64,000 nucleotides of DNA from an uncultured Bacilli bacterium (lineage in GTDB: Bacteria; Bacillota_I; Bacilli_A; RF39; UBA660). Positions 32,581 through 41,421 of this stretch are shown here, piece by piece (the first letter of the stretch is position 1; every line of letters begins with the position of its first letter). The stretch spans positions 3,595 to 67,594 of the forward strand of contig CAJTYF010000006.1 of assembly GCA_910583945.1 (NCBI GenBank), read 5' to 3'. A program made the position numbers and the translations under genes. Below the pieces are notes generated by a model. That model worked only from the letters and a program-made list of their open reading frames with translations. It searched no databases and had not been told where the DNA came from.

Positions 32581-33990
32581 ATGAGTAAAATAATTAAAAA
32601 AATAAAAGATAAAATAATAAGAGTTGCAATCTATATAAGAGTATCGACAGAAGAACAAGCTAAACATGGATATTCAATAGATAGTCAAAGATCTAGACTT
32701 ATTGATTGGGCTAAAGAACATAATTATCAAATAGTTGATATTTATGCTGATGAGGGTAAATCAGCAAGGACTAAATTATCTAACAGAAAAGAATTATTAA
32801 GACTTTTAGACGATGCCAAAAATGACAAAATAGATCGGATCATAATATGGCGACTAGATCGATGGTTTAGAAATGTTGCTGATTACTATAGAGTACAGGA
32901 TATATTAGATAAGCATAATATAGATTGGGAATGTTCTGATGAAGAATATAATACATCTACCTCAAATGGTCGCCTTTATCTCAACATCAAATTATCTATT
33001 GCTCAAAATGAATCTGATCAAACTTCTGACAGAATAAAATTTAATTTTGAAAATATGGTCCGTAACAAAAGACCTATTTCTGGAGCTCTTCCTATTGGAT
33101 ATAAAATCGAAGGTGAAAAACAAAATAAGAGAGTTGTTAAGGATCCAGAACTATCACAAATGGCTATTGATATGTTTGATAAATTTGAAGAAACTCTTTC
33201 GTTGCGTGCAACTACTTTATACTTACACAATAACTATCCACAACGACCTATTGCATACGAAAGTGTTAAAACTCATTTAAAAAACAGTCTTTATTATGGA
33301 TGTTATCGAGGTGTAGAAAAATATTGTGAGCCATATATAACGAAAGAAAGACATAAAAAGATATATGATTTAATTATGAAAAATCACAAAAAGAATAATA
33401 AATCAACTCACCTATTTATATTTAGTGGCTTAATAAGGTGTTATGATTGCAAGACTAGAATGAGTGGTTCCACTGCAAAAAGAAAACACGTTGATGGAGA
33501 AATAATAAAATATGGAACTTATAAATGCTGTCGCCATTTCCTAGATTGTAGTTGTTCAAATAATCATACTATAAACGAAAACAAGTTAGAAAACTGGTTA
33601 TTAGAAAACTTTATTAAAGAATTAAACAATTATATAATTAAGGTGGAAGAAATTGAAGAAAAACAAATTATAAAAGACAATAAGAAAAAAATAGAAGATC
33701 TAAACTCAAGATTAGATAGATTAAATGACCTGTATATTGATGGTAGAATAACCAAAGAAAAATATGACAAAGAATATTTAGATATTCAAAACAAGATTAA
33801 AGAAAACAAAAAGGATAATAATATAAATAAGACTAGAGATTTATCTAGATACAAAAAGATTCTTAATAATAACAATATTTTAGATTTATATTCAAAACTT
33901 ACCCCTGAGAATAAAAGAAAATTTTGGTTTGAATATATTGATTATATAATGCAAGATGAAGAAAAAGGATTTATTATATTTTTTAAATAA
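32581..33990 (+). CDS. int: Large serine recombinase (phage integrase)
   Basis: The start is placed at ATG 32581 (GGAGTG site), giving 469 residues; an earlier ATG at 32500 lies in the leader. The catalytic domain starts AIYIRVSTEEQ with nucleophile Ser in RVST, followed by IIWRLDRWFRN with Arg residues. The recombinase domain (about 170-270) precedes a zinc ribbon with CYDC and YKCCRHFLDCSC, then a coiled coil (about 370-440). It lies next to the interrupted comEC, as A118-type integrases lie next to comK. Confidence 0.93.
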   Translation: MSKIIKKIKDKIIRVAIYIRVSTEEQAKHGYSIDSQRSRLIDWAKEHNYQIVDIYADEGKSARTKLSNRKELLRLLDDAKNDKIDRIIIWRLDRWFRNVADYYRVQDILDKHNIDWECSDEEYNTSTSNGRLYLNIKLSIAQNESDQTSDRIKFNFENMVRNKRPISGALPIGYKIEGEKQNKRVVKDPELSQMAIDMFDKFEETLSLRATTLYLHNNYPQRPIAYESVKTHLKNSLYYGCYRGVEKYCEPYITKERHKKIYDLIMKNHKKNNKSTHLFIFSGLIRCYDCKTRMSGSTAKRKHVDGEIIKYGTYKCCRHFLDCSCSNNHTINENKLENWLLENFIKELNNYIIKVEEIEEKQIIKDNKKKIEDLNSRLDRLNDLYIDGRITKEKYDKEYLDIQNKIKENKKDNNINKTRDLSRYKKILNNNNILDLYSKLTPENKRKFWFEYIDYIMQDEEKGFIIFFK

Positions 33991-34020
33991 TTAGAGTGCG
34001 TAATCATATCCCTCCATGAG
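33991..34020. other. Prophage/host junction (attachment site half) in comEC
   Basis: Reading the minus strand, comEC codes Leu-Val-Leu-Ser-His-Gly, then Gly-Ile-stop. ComEC normally continues Asp-x-Asp-His after Ser-His-Gly. The shared core is probably around TCATGGAG (34,013-34,020). It separates the serine recombinase gene from host DNA by 13 bases. Confidence 0.85.
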
Positions 34021-35533
34021 AAAGTACAAGTAAATCAATTTGTTTAATTCTAAGACTTTTAAAAAAGAGGCTTAAATTTTTTGTTAAATCGAATTCTTTA
34101 TTTCTTTTCTGCCACTCTTCTTTACTATAATTTATTTTTCCTCCCGTGTCTATTAAAAGAACTTCTTTTCTATAGGGTGAAATTAAAAGGGTTGCGTCCC
34201 CTTGACCTACATCTAAATAGTATACATGATAAGAGGCATCCCATTTGTTTTTATTATAAATTAAAAGACAGAAGATGATTAAAATCAGTCCATACTTTTT
34301 ATTTTTTCTTTTTATTAATAAAAGTAAAAAAATATAATAAAAAAGAATTTCTAAAATTTCTATTTTCCCAACAACAATTGATATAGAAAAAGCAAGACTT
34401 ATTTCATTTAACCTATTCAGCAAAATCATTGAAAGTTTAAACAAAGGTAAAGCTATGGGAAAGAAAAAAGTGAAAAGTGCTAAAGGAAAAATCAGGGTGC
34501 TCACTAAGGGTACAAACAGCACATTATTTAAAATGGCTAGTAAATTAAATTCGTAATTCATGTAAATGGAAATAGGTAAACTAAAACTGAATGTAATGAA
34601 ACTCACCTTCAACATACTTATTATTTTATTAGCGTTTCTTATTTCTTCATTACAGTATAAAAGAGAAAAGGTGACTATAAAAGTAAACCAAAAACCACTG
34701 TGATATACATAAAACGGATTTTTTAGTATTAATAAAAAAGAGGTTAATAGTAAAATTTTTATTTTAGAGAGGTTCCAGTTTAAAAGCTTATTTAAATCTA
34801 ACAAAAACATAAAGAGTAAAGCTCTTAAAAAGGAAACAGACATTCCAGTTAAAATTAAATATGCTATTAAAAAACAATAGATGATTCCTTTCTTCCTTTT
34901 TACTTTTTTTAGTAATTTTTCTAATATTAAATAAATTAAAGAAATATGCATACCAGATAGAGCAAATAAATGACTGATACCATTAGACGTAATGGTTTCA
35001 AATTCTTGTTCATCAATTGAAGTTTTATCCCCAAGAATAAAAGCACTTAAATAAGGGTTATTGTCTAGTTCTTTTATTCTTTTAATAAAGCGATTTTTAA
35101 GTTGATCTCCCAAAGCAATTTTATCTTCTTTTATTCTTATTTTCTCCGCAAAAAAAGTAAAATAAATTTGATTGTTATAAAGGTATTTTTCGTAGTTAAA
35201 GGTATTAGGAATCGTTACAGGAGTTATTTCTCCTTTTTTACCCTGTAATGCTAGTGTCGCTCCTATTTTTAATTCATCTTGTAACTTTTCTTTTTCTTCT
35301 TTGCTTTTAATGGTATAAGTGACTTTTATTTTCTCTTTATTTTTTAAAAGGAGACTTAATTTATCTCCATCTATTGTATAAGAGATTATTTTTCCTTCAA
35401 GACTTGTGGTATTTTCATTATACTTTGAATGATATTTTATGATTTTAGTAAAATAAAAACAATAGCCGCTACATAATAAAATTAAAAGAACATAAAACCA
35501 ATTAGATTGTAATAAATGCTTTAATTTTTTCAA
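34004..35533 (-). CDS. comEC: ComEC/Rec2 competence channel, truncated by prophage insertion
   Basis: 509 residues remain: an N-terminal membrane helix, the OB-like DUF4131 part, the competence domain with the GISHLFALSGMHISL motif and about ten TM helices, then the first part of the metallo-beta-lactamase domain (VYYLDVGQGDATLLI...LLIDTGG). The frame stops after LVLSHGGI, removing the DxDH metal ligands and the C-terminus (a full ComEC has about 700-770 residues). Intact ComEC moves single-stranded DNA across the membrane. The missing 3' part should lie beyond the left prophage end. Confidence 0.93.
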   Translation of the reverse strand: MKKLKHLLQSNWFYVLLILLCSGYCFYFTKIIKYHSKYNENTTSLEGKIISYTIDGDKLSLLLKNKEKIKVTYTIKSKEEKEKLQDELKIGATLALQGKKGEITPVTIPNTFNYEKYLYNNQIYFTFFAEKIRIKEDKIALGDQLKNRFIKRIKELDNNPYLSAFILGDKTSIDEQEFETITSNGISHLFALSGMHISLIYLILEKLLKKVKRKKGIIYCFLIAYLILTGMSVSFLRALLFMFLLDLNKLLNWNLSKIKILLLTSFLLILKNPFYVYHSGFWFTFIVTFSLLYCNEEIRNANKIISMLKVSFITFSFSLPISIYMNYEFNLLAILNNVLFVPLVSTLIFPLALFTFFFPIALPLFKLSMILLNRLNEISLAFSISIVVGKIEILEILFYYIFLLLLIKRKNKKYGLILIIFCLLIYNKNKWDASYHVYYLDVGQGDATLLISPYRKEVLLIDTGGKINYSKEEWQKRNKEFDLTKNLSLFFKSLRIKQIDLLVLSHGGI

Positions 35534-36155
35534 AAAGAGCTTCTCCTATTCCTGAAACATTTAGAATGTCTTCAATTTTAGTAAAAGGACTTTTTTCACG
35601 GTACTCTATAATGCTGATGGCTTTTGACTCTCCTATGCCACTTATGGTCATGAGTTCTTCTTTGGTTGCACTATTTAAAGCTACTTTTGTTTCAGTGGCT
35701 TGTCCTGTTGAAGGATTCGTATTTATACTTTCTTGTGTTGCCACTTTATTTTGATTATCTTTCTTTTCTTTTTTTAGTTCTTCTTTTGATAAAACGACAA
35801 TCATATCCTCATTTTTTAGTTTTTTACTTAAATTAATATTATCAGTGGTGCCATTTGTTTTAAGTCCACCCGCTTTTTTTATTAAATCGTTAATGATGGC
35901 TCCTTCTTCTACCTCATAAACACCAGGCTTTTTTACATATCCTTTTAAATCCACCATTAATTTCTTTTTGGGTTCTTCTATCGAAATTTCTTCCGGAATT
36001 TCAGGACAATCGCAACTTATTTCTGACATAGTTTCTTTTGGTTTAGTAAAAGTTTGATAGACAAAAAAGCTATTTGAAACGATAAGTAAAAAAATAATTA
36101 TGATAAAAATATAGGATTGTTTTAAATAGAGTTTTATTCTCTCCACTATTTTCAC
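35502..36155 (-). CDS. comEA: ComEA DNA receptor
   Basis: A 217-residue protein: one N-terminal TM helix (about residues 13-33), a SLBB domain (MVDLKGYVKKPGVYEVEEGAIINDLIKKAGGL), a Lys-rich linker, and a C-terminal helix-hairpin-helix DNA-binding domain (ALNSATKEELMTISGIGESKAISIIEYR). It binds incoming DNA on the outer face of the membrane and passes it to ComEC. It overlaps comEC by 32 bases and shares its operon. Confidence 0.93.
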   Translation of the reverse strand: MKIVERIKLYLKQSYIFIIIIFLLIVSNSFFVYQTFTKPKETMSEISCDCPEIPEEISIEEPKKKLMVDLKGYVKKPGVYEVEEGAIINDLIKKAGGLKTNGTTDNINLSKKLKNEDMIVVLSKEELKKEKKDNQNKVATQESINTNPSTGQATETKVALNSATKEELMTISGIGESKAISIIEYREKSPFTKIEDILNVSGIGEALFEKIKAFITI

Positions 36156-36198
36156 CTCCTATAATTATATATACCCTCTAAATTGGGTATTTCCTTTT

Positions 36199-37407
36199 TT
36201 AATAAGGAAGTTTTGTTTTATTTTTTGATAAACTGGCAATTTCTTTGCGGTATATCATCTTTTTATTTTCAATAGCTACTCTTTCTACCACAAAAAGCAT
36301 CAAGGTTAAGCTTACCGCGTAGCTTCCACCATAAGTAAGAAAAGGAATGGGTACACCTGTTAAAGGAATAAGAGCTAGTACTCCCATTAAATTAACGATT
36401 AAATGTAAAAAGATGTAAGCAAATGTTCCATAGCATAATATTTGATTACGAACATTACCGCCGGCTTCTTTCCCTATTTTTAAAATACGATATAGGATAA
36501 AAACATAACCTAATAAAACTAAAACGCCTACAATAGCCCCTAATTCTTCTACAAGTATGGGAAAGATAAAATCGGTATGAGCTTCTGGTAAATAGAGATA
36601 TTTTTGACTTGAATTTCCTAGTCCCACTCCAAATAATCCTCCATTATGAATGGCGATAAAACCGTTACAAACCTGATATCCTGTTTCTTCTGCATAACGC
36701 GTACAAGGATTTTTAAATTGTAAACGACTTAATTGACGGGAATTTAATAAATCGTTTCCACTATATAATAAAGCAATCACTAATAGAACGATGGCTACCC
36801 CTATTACTTTAAATAATTTTAATTGATTTTGTTTTTCTAAAGGTAGGGTCATAAAAATTAAGAAAGCCATTCCTCCGATGATTAAGGCCCCTCCTAAATC
36901 GGGCTGCATGGCTACTAAAATAAAAATGATTCCAGCCACTACTAATGGAATTAAATTGAAATATAAATTCTTTTTTTGTTTTCGTAGTTGATAATTATAG
37001 AATTCGGCCATAAAAAAGATTAATGCGGGTTTAGCCAGTTCTACGGGTTGATAGCTAAAGATTCCTTTACGAAACCAACTTTGAGCGTTATTGCTTACAA
37101 ATCCAATAAATAATACGGCGGTTAAGAGGCCAAGTGTTAAGCCCATCAAAAGATAAGAAGGCCATTTGTATTTATAGGTGGGAATATTAATGATTACTAA
37201 ACCCATCAATAAACCAAAAACGACAAAGACAAGTTGTTTCATAAAAAAATAATAGGAGGATACTTTATAACGTAAGACGGCTGAAACACTGGAAGCACTT
37301 AAAATAATAACTAATCCTAATATTGAATATAGGATAATCATTAGAAAGAGTGTTTTATCCATTTTACGCATATTTTCCATTGCTGTCTTCAGTAATCCTT
37401 TTTGCAT
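36199..37407 (-). CDS. FtsW/RodA/SpoVE-family SEDS protein
   Basis: A 402-residue protein with about ten TM helices. SEDS motifs: FVSNNAQSWFRKGIFSYQPVELAKPALIFFMAEF in the centre, NSRQLSRLQF, and near the C-terminus PLTGVPIPFLTYGGS. It polymerises glycan strands of peptidoglycan with a partner PBP. The sequence cannot decide between FtsW, RodA and SpoVE. It is transcribed towards comEA-comEC with a gap of 43 bases. Confidence 0.88.
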   Translation of the reverse strand: MQKGLLKTAMENMRKMDKTLFLMIILYSILGLVIILSASSVSAVLRYKVSSYYFFMKQLVFVVFGLLMGLVIINIPTYKYKWPSYLLMGLTLGLLTAVLFIGFVSNNAQSWFRKGIFSYQPVELAKPALIFFMAEFYNYQLRKQKKNLYFNLIPLVVAGIIFILVAMQPDLGGALIIGGMAFLIFMTLPLEKQNQLKLFKVIGVAIVLLVIALLYSGNDLLNSRQLSRLQFKNPCTRYAEETGYQVCNGFIAIHNGGLFGVGLGNSSQKYLYLPEAHTDFIFPILVEELGAIVGVLVLLGYVFILYRILKIGKEAGGNVRNQILCYGTFAYIFLHLIVNLMGVLALIPLTGVPIPFLTYGGSYAVSLTLMLFVVERVAIENKKMIYRKEIASLSKNKTKLPY

Positions 37408-37534
37408 GATTTTTCACCTATACTAATCATAACATAGGTTTTACTATAATAAAAATCTTTTTTTAGGTGGTTAACATGAACAATTTTTTTCCTAATTAAT
37501 AAACTATATTAGATACATAAAGGAGGTATCATAT

Positions 37535-37726
37535 ATGTATTATTATGGAAATAATGGCTACTATAACGCTGGTTATGGAGCTTCTTGTTCTCCTTGTTCT
37601 TACAATACTGGCTATGCTGGTTATACTTCTGGTTATGGTATAGGTGGCGCTATATGGATCGTATTATTTATTCTTTTAATTATCATTATTGGTGCTGGCT
37701 GGAATTGGGGAAACAATAACAATTAG
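37535..37726 (+). CDS. YjcZ-type small membrane protein
   Basis: A 63-residue protein. The first 38 residues are Tyr/Gly-rich (YYGNNGYYNAGYGASCSPCS) and the rest is a hydrophobic helix AIWIVLFILLIIIIGAGW, the YjcZ family core. YjcZ-like peptides are linked to sporulation in Bacillus. An AAAGGAGGT ribosome site precedes it and a terminator follows at once. Confidence 0.75.
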   Translation: MYYYGNNGYYNAGYGASCSPCSYNTGYAGYTSGYGIGGAIWIVLFILLIIIIGAGWNWGNNNN

Positions 37727-37749
37727 GAAGTTTGACTTCCTTTTTTTTC
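37726..37749 (+). terminator. Terminator after the YjcZ-like gene
   Basis: GGAAG-TTTGA-CTTCC followed by at least eight T. Confidence 0.88.
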
Positions 37750-37789
37750 TTTTTTTTGTTAAAATAATTTCTGAAAGAAAGGGATTTGT

Positions 37790-38341
37790 ATGCAACTACC
37801 ACCTATCACTATTTTAGATGAAAAAGATAAAAGACTTCATCAAATCAGTAAGGATGTTGTTTTTCCTTTAACCCAGGAAGACAAAAAAAATATTAAGGAT
37901 ATGGTTACTTATTTAAAGATGAGCCAAATGGATGAATACAATGAAAAGTATCATTTAAGAGCGGGTATGGGTCTATCCTATGTCCAAATTGGTATTTTAA
38001 AACGTATTTTTGTGGTCGTGGATGAGGTTGAAGAAAATGTTTTTCAAAATTATATTTTAATTAATCCCAAAATTGTTAGTAATAGTGAAGAATTGATTTA
38101 TGTTGGTGAGGGCGAAGGTTGTTTAAGTATTAATCGTCCCACGGAAGGCATTATCCCTAGATATGCTAGAATAACTGTAGAAGCTTATGATATGGAAGGA
38201 AAAAAATTTACCATCCGAGTAAGAGAAGATTTAAGTGTTGCTTTTCAACATGAGATGGATCACTTAAATGGGATTTTGTTTACAGATAAGATTGATCCGA
38301 AAGATCCTTATAAAAATCAAGAGAAAATGAGAGAAATTTAA
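37790..38341 (+). CDS. def: Peptide deformylase (type 2)
   Basis: A 183-residue protein. Motif 1 is GMGLSYVQIG (Gly-x-Gly-Leu...Gln kept, with unusual Ser-Tyr-Val in place of Ala-Ala-Pro), motif 2 EGCLS (metal Cys), motif 3 QHEMDHLNG (metal His pair and catalytic Glu). It removes the formyl group from new proteins. The length and inserted loop fit the Gram-positive type 2 enzymes. It is convergent with the Tad operon. Confidence 0.93.
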   Translation: MQLPPITILDEKDKRLHQISKDVVFPLTQEDKKNIKDMVTYLKMSQMDEYNEKYHLRAGMGLSYVQIGILKRIFVVVDEVEENVFQNYILINPKIVSNSEELIYVGEGEGCLSINRPTEGIIPRYARITVEAYDMEGKKFTIRVREDLSVAFQHEMDHLNGILFTDKIDPKDPYKNQEKMREI

Positions 38342-38365
38342 AAAGAGGCTTCGTCCTCTCTTTTT
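38340..38365. terminator. Bidirectional terminator between def and the Tad operon
   Basis: AAAAAGAGG-CTTCGT-CCTCT-CTTTTT; A-tract and T-tract on either side allow action in both directions for the convergent genes. Confidence 0.82.
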
Positions 38366-39062
38366 AAATTAGATATTTTATGAGTACTGGTCCTAAGATG
38401 ATTAACAACATAATGGGTATAAAAAATAAAACAGAAATAATACTTATTTTGGTTGGTAATTTATTAATGATTTCTTTTATTTCTAGTAACTTTTTATCTT
38501 GCAAGTATTCTATTTGATTATTGATGGTTGCAATAATGCTATTTCCAAAAATACTTGCTTCGGTTAAATTTAAAATGATACTATTGATGGAGTCACTAGG
38601 AATTCTTTCTTTCATATCATTTAAAGCTTCATTAAAACTTTTTCCTAGCTTCATTTCGGTATACGTTTTTTTAAATTCATCTGATAATTCGCTCTCCACA
38701 TTGTTGGAAGTGATTTCAACTGCATATTTTAAGTTCCGACTGGATTCAAGCGTTAGGTTCACAATTTGAAAGAAAAAAATGGCTTCACTTTCCAATTTTT
38801 TAGCTCTTTTTTTTATTTGATAATCTAATAAAATTCTTTCAAAATAATGATAAAATAAAACGGTTAAGACTGGAGCCACGATAAAGTTATACTTAGAAAA
38901 AGTAAATAAGAAACCAAAAATAAGAATAGCTAAAACTAAACGTAGAGTTAAAAAAGTATAGACATTTAATTTATAATTTGTACCTAATAGTTTCATTTTC
39001 TTTTCAATTTTTTGAATGCTTTTTCGACGAAATGTCTTATAGATAAAACGATTTTTTTTCAT
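38364..39062 (-). CDS. Tad pilus assembly inner-membrane protein (TadC-like)
   Basis: A 232-residue protein of the type II secretion F family: N-terminal TM segments (about 30-65), a soluble helical part containing LNLTEASIFGNSIIATIN, and two C-terminal TM segments. TadC partners TadB to form the platform for pilus assembly. It overlaps tadB by four bases and is the last gene of the operon. Confidence 0.85.
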   Translation of the reverse strand: MKKNRFIYKTFRRKSIQKIEKKMKLLGTNYKLNVYTFLTLRLVLAILIFGFLFTFSKYNFIVAPVLTVLFYHYFERILLDYQIKKRAKKLESEAIFFFQIVNLTLESSRNLKYAVEITSNNVESELSDEFKKTYTEMKLGKSFNEALNDMKERIPSDSINSIILNLTEASIFGNSIIATINNQIEYLQDKKLLEIKEIINKLPTKISIISVLFFIPIMLLIILGPVLIKYLI

Positions 39063-40054
39063 TCCATGTTCACCTTTAATACTTTCTTAATGACCATTAC
39101 GTATAAAATAAATAATGAAATAATAATTAACAATAAAGCAATACCTAGAGGATGTTCAAATAAAGGATTGAAATAAGTTGGATTCAAAATGTAAATAAGA
39201 AAGGTAAAAACAAAGGGTAAAGCTACTAATACTCTAAAAACAAAAAGACTGGCACTGGTTAAGCTTTTCATCTCGTTATTAAGTTTCTTTTTGTTATAAA
39301 AGGATTGTTCTATGGAGTTGAAAACACGGACGATATTTCCTCCAGTTTTGCTTAAAAGCGTTAAAGAAGAAGCGATGTATTTTGCATCTTCCAGTTTAAC
39401 GCGATCATAGAAACGATTGAACACGACATCTAAGCTTAAGCCGTAGGTGATGTCTAAATAAATTTTTTTAAATTCATCCGCTATGGGACCCTCTAATTCA
39501 TTTTTAACCGTTATAATGGCTTGAATAATATTTCTACCTGCTTTAAAACTATTATTCATAATAATGATGGCTTTTAATAAGTCCTCTTCTACTTTCTTTC
39601 TTTTTTGGTGAAATTTAATGACTAAAAGCACATCTAACAAGTAAAAAGAAAGGAACATGGTGATTAATAGAGACATAATATTAAAACTTTTATGACGAAT
39701 TAAAAAGGCAAAGAAGTAAAGAAAGACGAATAGTAAAACTATGAATAGTTTACTAGATACATAGTCTATCCCCTCTTTCGTTCCTTTTTCTTCAAAAGAG
39801 ATGTATTTTTCATACTTTTCTGCGTATTTGACAAAAAATGAAGATTGTTTTAAGGCTTTAGAACATTTTAGAATTCCTTTATTAATTAAAAGAGAGAATT
39901 GATCAAAGAAGGAGATTTCATCAACGGTTTTAGAAAGTAAACTAAAAGCATCGAATCTTTTTTCTAATTTCAAGATTTGAACTTGTTTTACAATGGTAAA
40001 AATAAGAAAAATAAGGATTAAAACGAATAAGATCTGAGTAATAATCATTACCAT
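39059..40054 (-). CDS. Tad pilus assembly inner-membrane protein (TadB-like)
   Basis: A 331-residue T2SF-family protein: N-terminal TM helix (4-24), two TM helices near 108-150, a cytoplasmic helical domain with SFKAGRNIIQAIITVKNELEGPIADEFK, and C-terminal TM helices. It forms the platform with TadC and interacts with the ATPase. It begins 17 bases after the ATPase gene. Confidence 0.88.
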   Translation of the reverse strand: MVMIITQILFVLILIFLIFTIVKQVQILKLEKRFDAFSLLSKTVDEISFFDQFSLLINKGILKCSKALKQSSFFVKYAEKYEKYISFEEKGTKEGIDYVSSKLFIVLLFVFLYFFAFLIRHKSFNIMSLLITMFLSFYLLDVLLVIKFHQKRKKVEEDLLKAIIIMNNSFKAGRNIIQAIITVKNELEGPIADEFKKIYLDITYGLSLDVVFNRFYDRVKLEDAKYIASSLTLLSKTGGNIVRVFNSIEQSFYNKKKLNNEMKSLTSASLFVFRVLVALPFVFTFLIYILNPTYFNPLFEHPLGIALLLIIISLFILYVMVIKKVLKVNME

Positions 40055-40071
40055 AAAATCAGCCTTTCTTT

Positions 40072-41421
40072 TTATTTATTAATAAACTTACCAAAAATGT
40101 CTTCTAAATCATTGATGCCTCGTGAAATTAATTTTTTATACACACGGGGGACATTTTTATATAAGACAAATTCTCCTTCTACACTTCCTGATTCGGTTAA
40201 ACCGAGTTGATTAAATTTGAAAATTTCTTTGAGTTTAATACGATCTTCAACAAAGCCTTCTAATTCACAAATGGAGGTCACTTTTCTTTTGCCATCGTTC
40301 ATTCTTTCAATGTTTACAACAATATCTATTGCACTGGTTATGTATTCACGAATGGCTTTGATGGGAATGTCTAATCCACTCATTAAAATCATGGTTTCTA
40401 AACGATTTAAAGCATCAACGGGACTATTGGCATGAAGTGTGGTTAAAGACCCATCGTGTCCCGTATTCATGGCTTGAAGCATATCAAAGGCTTCGCTTCC
40501 TCTTACTTCTCCAACAATGATTCGATCAGGACGCATACGAAGAGAATTACGAACTAAATCTCTTATGGTTACTTCGTTGTTGCTTTCGTAGTTCGTGACT
40601 CTTGTTTCTAGTGAAATAACATGCCTTTGATGCAAATGAAGTTCAGCGGCGTCTTCAATGGTAATAATACGCTCATGCGAACCAATAAAACTACTTAAAA
40701 TGTTTAGAAGTGTGGTTTTTCCACTTCCTGTTCCTCCACAAACGATAATGTTTAATTTTCCTTTAACAGCGGCTTCTAAAAAACGAGCCATATAAGGGGT
40801 TAAAGACCCCATACGTATAAAATCTTCAATATTGGTCATGTTGCTTTTAAATTTACGAATGGTTAAAACTGGTCCTTTGGTAGATAAAGGCGGAATCACC
40901 GCATTTATTCTTGATCCATCACTTAATCTTGAGTCAACCATCGGATTTGAGGTATCAATCGTTCTACCTAAAGGTTCGATTAATCTTTCAATGGTTCTAA
41001 TAATGTGTTCGTCATCGATAAAGGACACACTTTCATCTTTTATCAGTTGTCCATCTATTTCAATATAGATTTCGTTTGGGCTGTTTACCATGATTTCAGA
41101 GATGTTTTTATCTTCTAAAAGTTCTGTTATTGGCCCATAGCCATTTATTTCGTTGTCAATTAAATGGTATAAATGATTTCTTTCGGTGTTGGTTAAATCA
41201 TACCCTTCTGTGACTGTGTCAATTTCTTCATTAATAAATTCAGAAAGATTTTTCTCTTCGGGGATTTCTTTATCAATCAAATTTTCAACAATATTGGTTC
41301 TTAAGTCATCGAGTAATTTTTTATCTGGAAAAATTTCATAATCGGAATAAATAGCATTACTCATTGATTTTCTTTCGATGTTAAAGGCATCTAATAAACT
41401 AGATTTGCTCAAGTGTTTCAC
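40072..41421 (-). CDS. tadA: TadA/CpaF secretion ATPase
   Basis: A 449-residue protein. Walker A is GGTGSGKTT (about residue 236), Asp box ITIEDAAELHL, Walker B-type RPDRIIVGEVRGSEAFDMLQAMNTGHDGSLTTLHA with the His box. The N-terminal domain has GYGPITELLED and IMVNSPNEI, as in CpaF. It powers assembly of the Tad pilus. It overlaps the MinD-like gene by 23 bases. Confidence 0.95.
   Translation of the reverse strand: MKHLSKSSLLDAFNIERKSMSNAIYSDYEIFPDKKLLDDLRTNIVENLIDKEIPEEKNLSEFINEEIDTVTEGYDLTNTERNHLYHLIDNEINGYGPITELLEDKNISEIMVNSPNEIYIEIDGQLIKDESVSFIDDEHIIRTIERLIEPLGRTIDTSNPMVDSRLSDGSRINAVIPPLSTKGPVLTIRKFKSNMTNIEDFIRMGSLTPYMARFLEAAVKGKLNIIVCGGTGSGKTTLLNILSSFIGSHERIITIEDAAELHLHQRHVISLETRVTNYESNNEVTIRDLVRNSLRMRPDRIIVGEVRGSEAFDMLQAMNTGHDGSLTTLHANSPVDALNRLETMILMSGLDIPIKAIREYITSAIDIVVNIERMNDGKRKVTSICELEGFVEDRIKLKEIFKFNQLGLTESGSVEGEFVLYKNVPRVYKKLISRGINDLEDIFGKFINK

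Larger units (their letters stand above)
1..34012. mobile_element. Siphovirus-type prophage integrated in comEC (left end outside window)
   Basis: A continuous phage gene set runs from the left edge to about 34,010: tail, head, packaging, early genes, lysogeny switch and a large serine recombinase. The right boundary is where the ComEC reading frame breaks after Ser-His-Gly. Lysin and the left attachment site are not in the window and should lie upstream of position 1. The module order and HK97-type head genes fit a temperate siphovirus of Bacillota. The exact crossover base cannot be fixed without the other junction. Confidence 0.95.

Noticed and set aside
320..34000. TGA read as Trp (Mollicutes code)
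   Set aside because: Trp is consistently TGG and TGA ends genes such as mreC, so the standard bacterial code applies.
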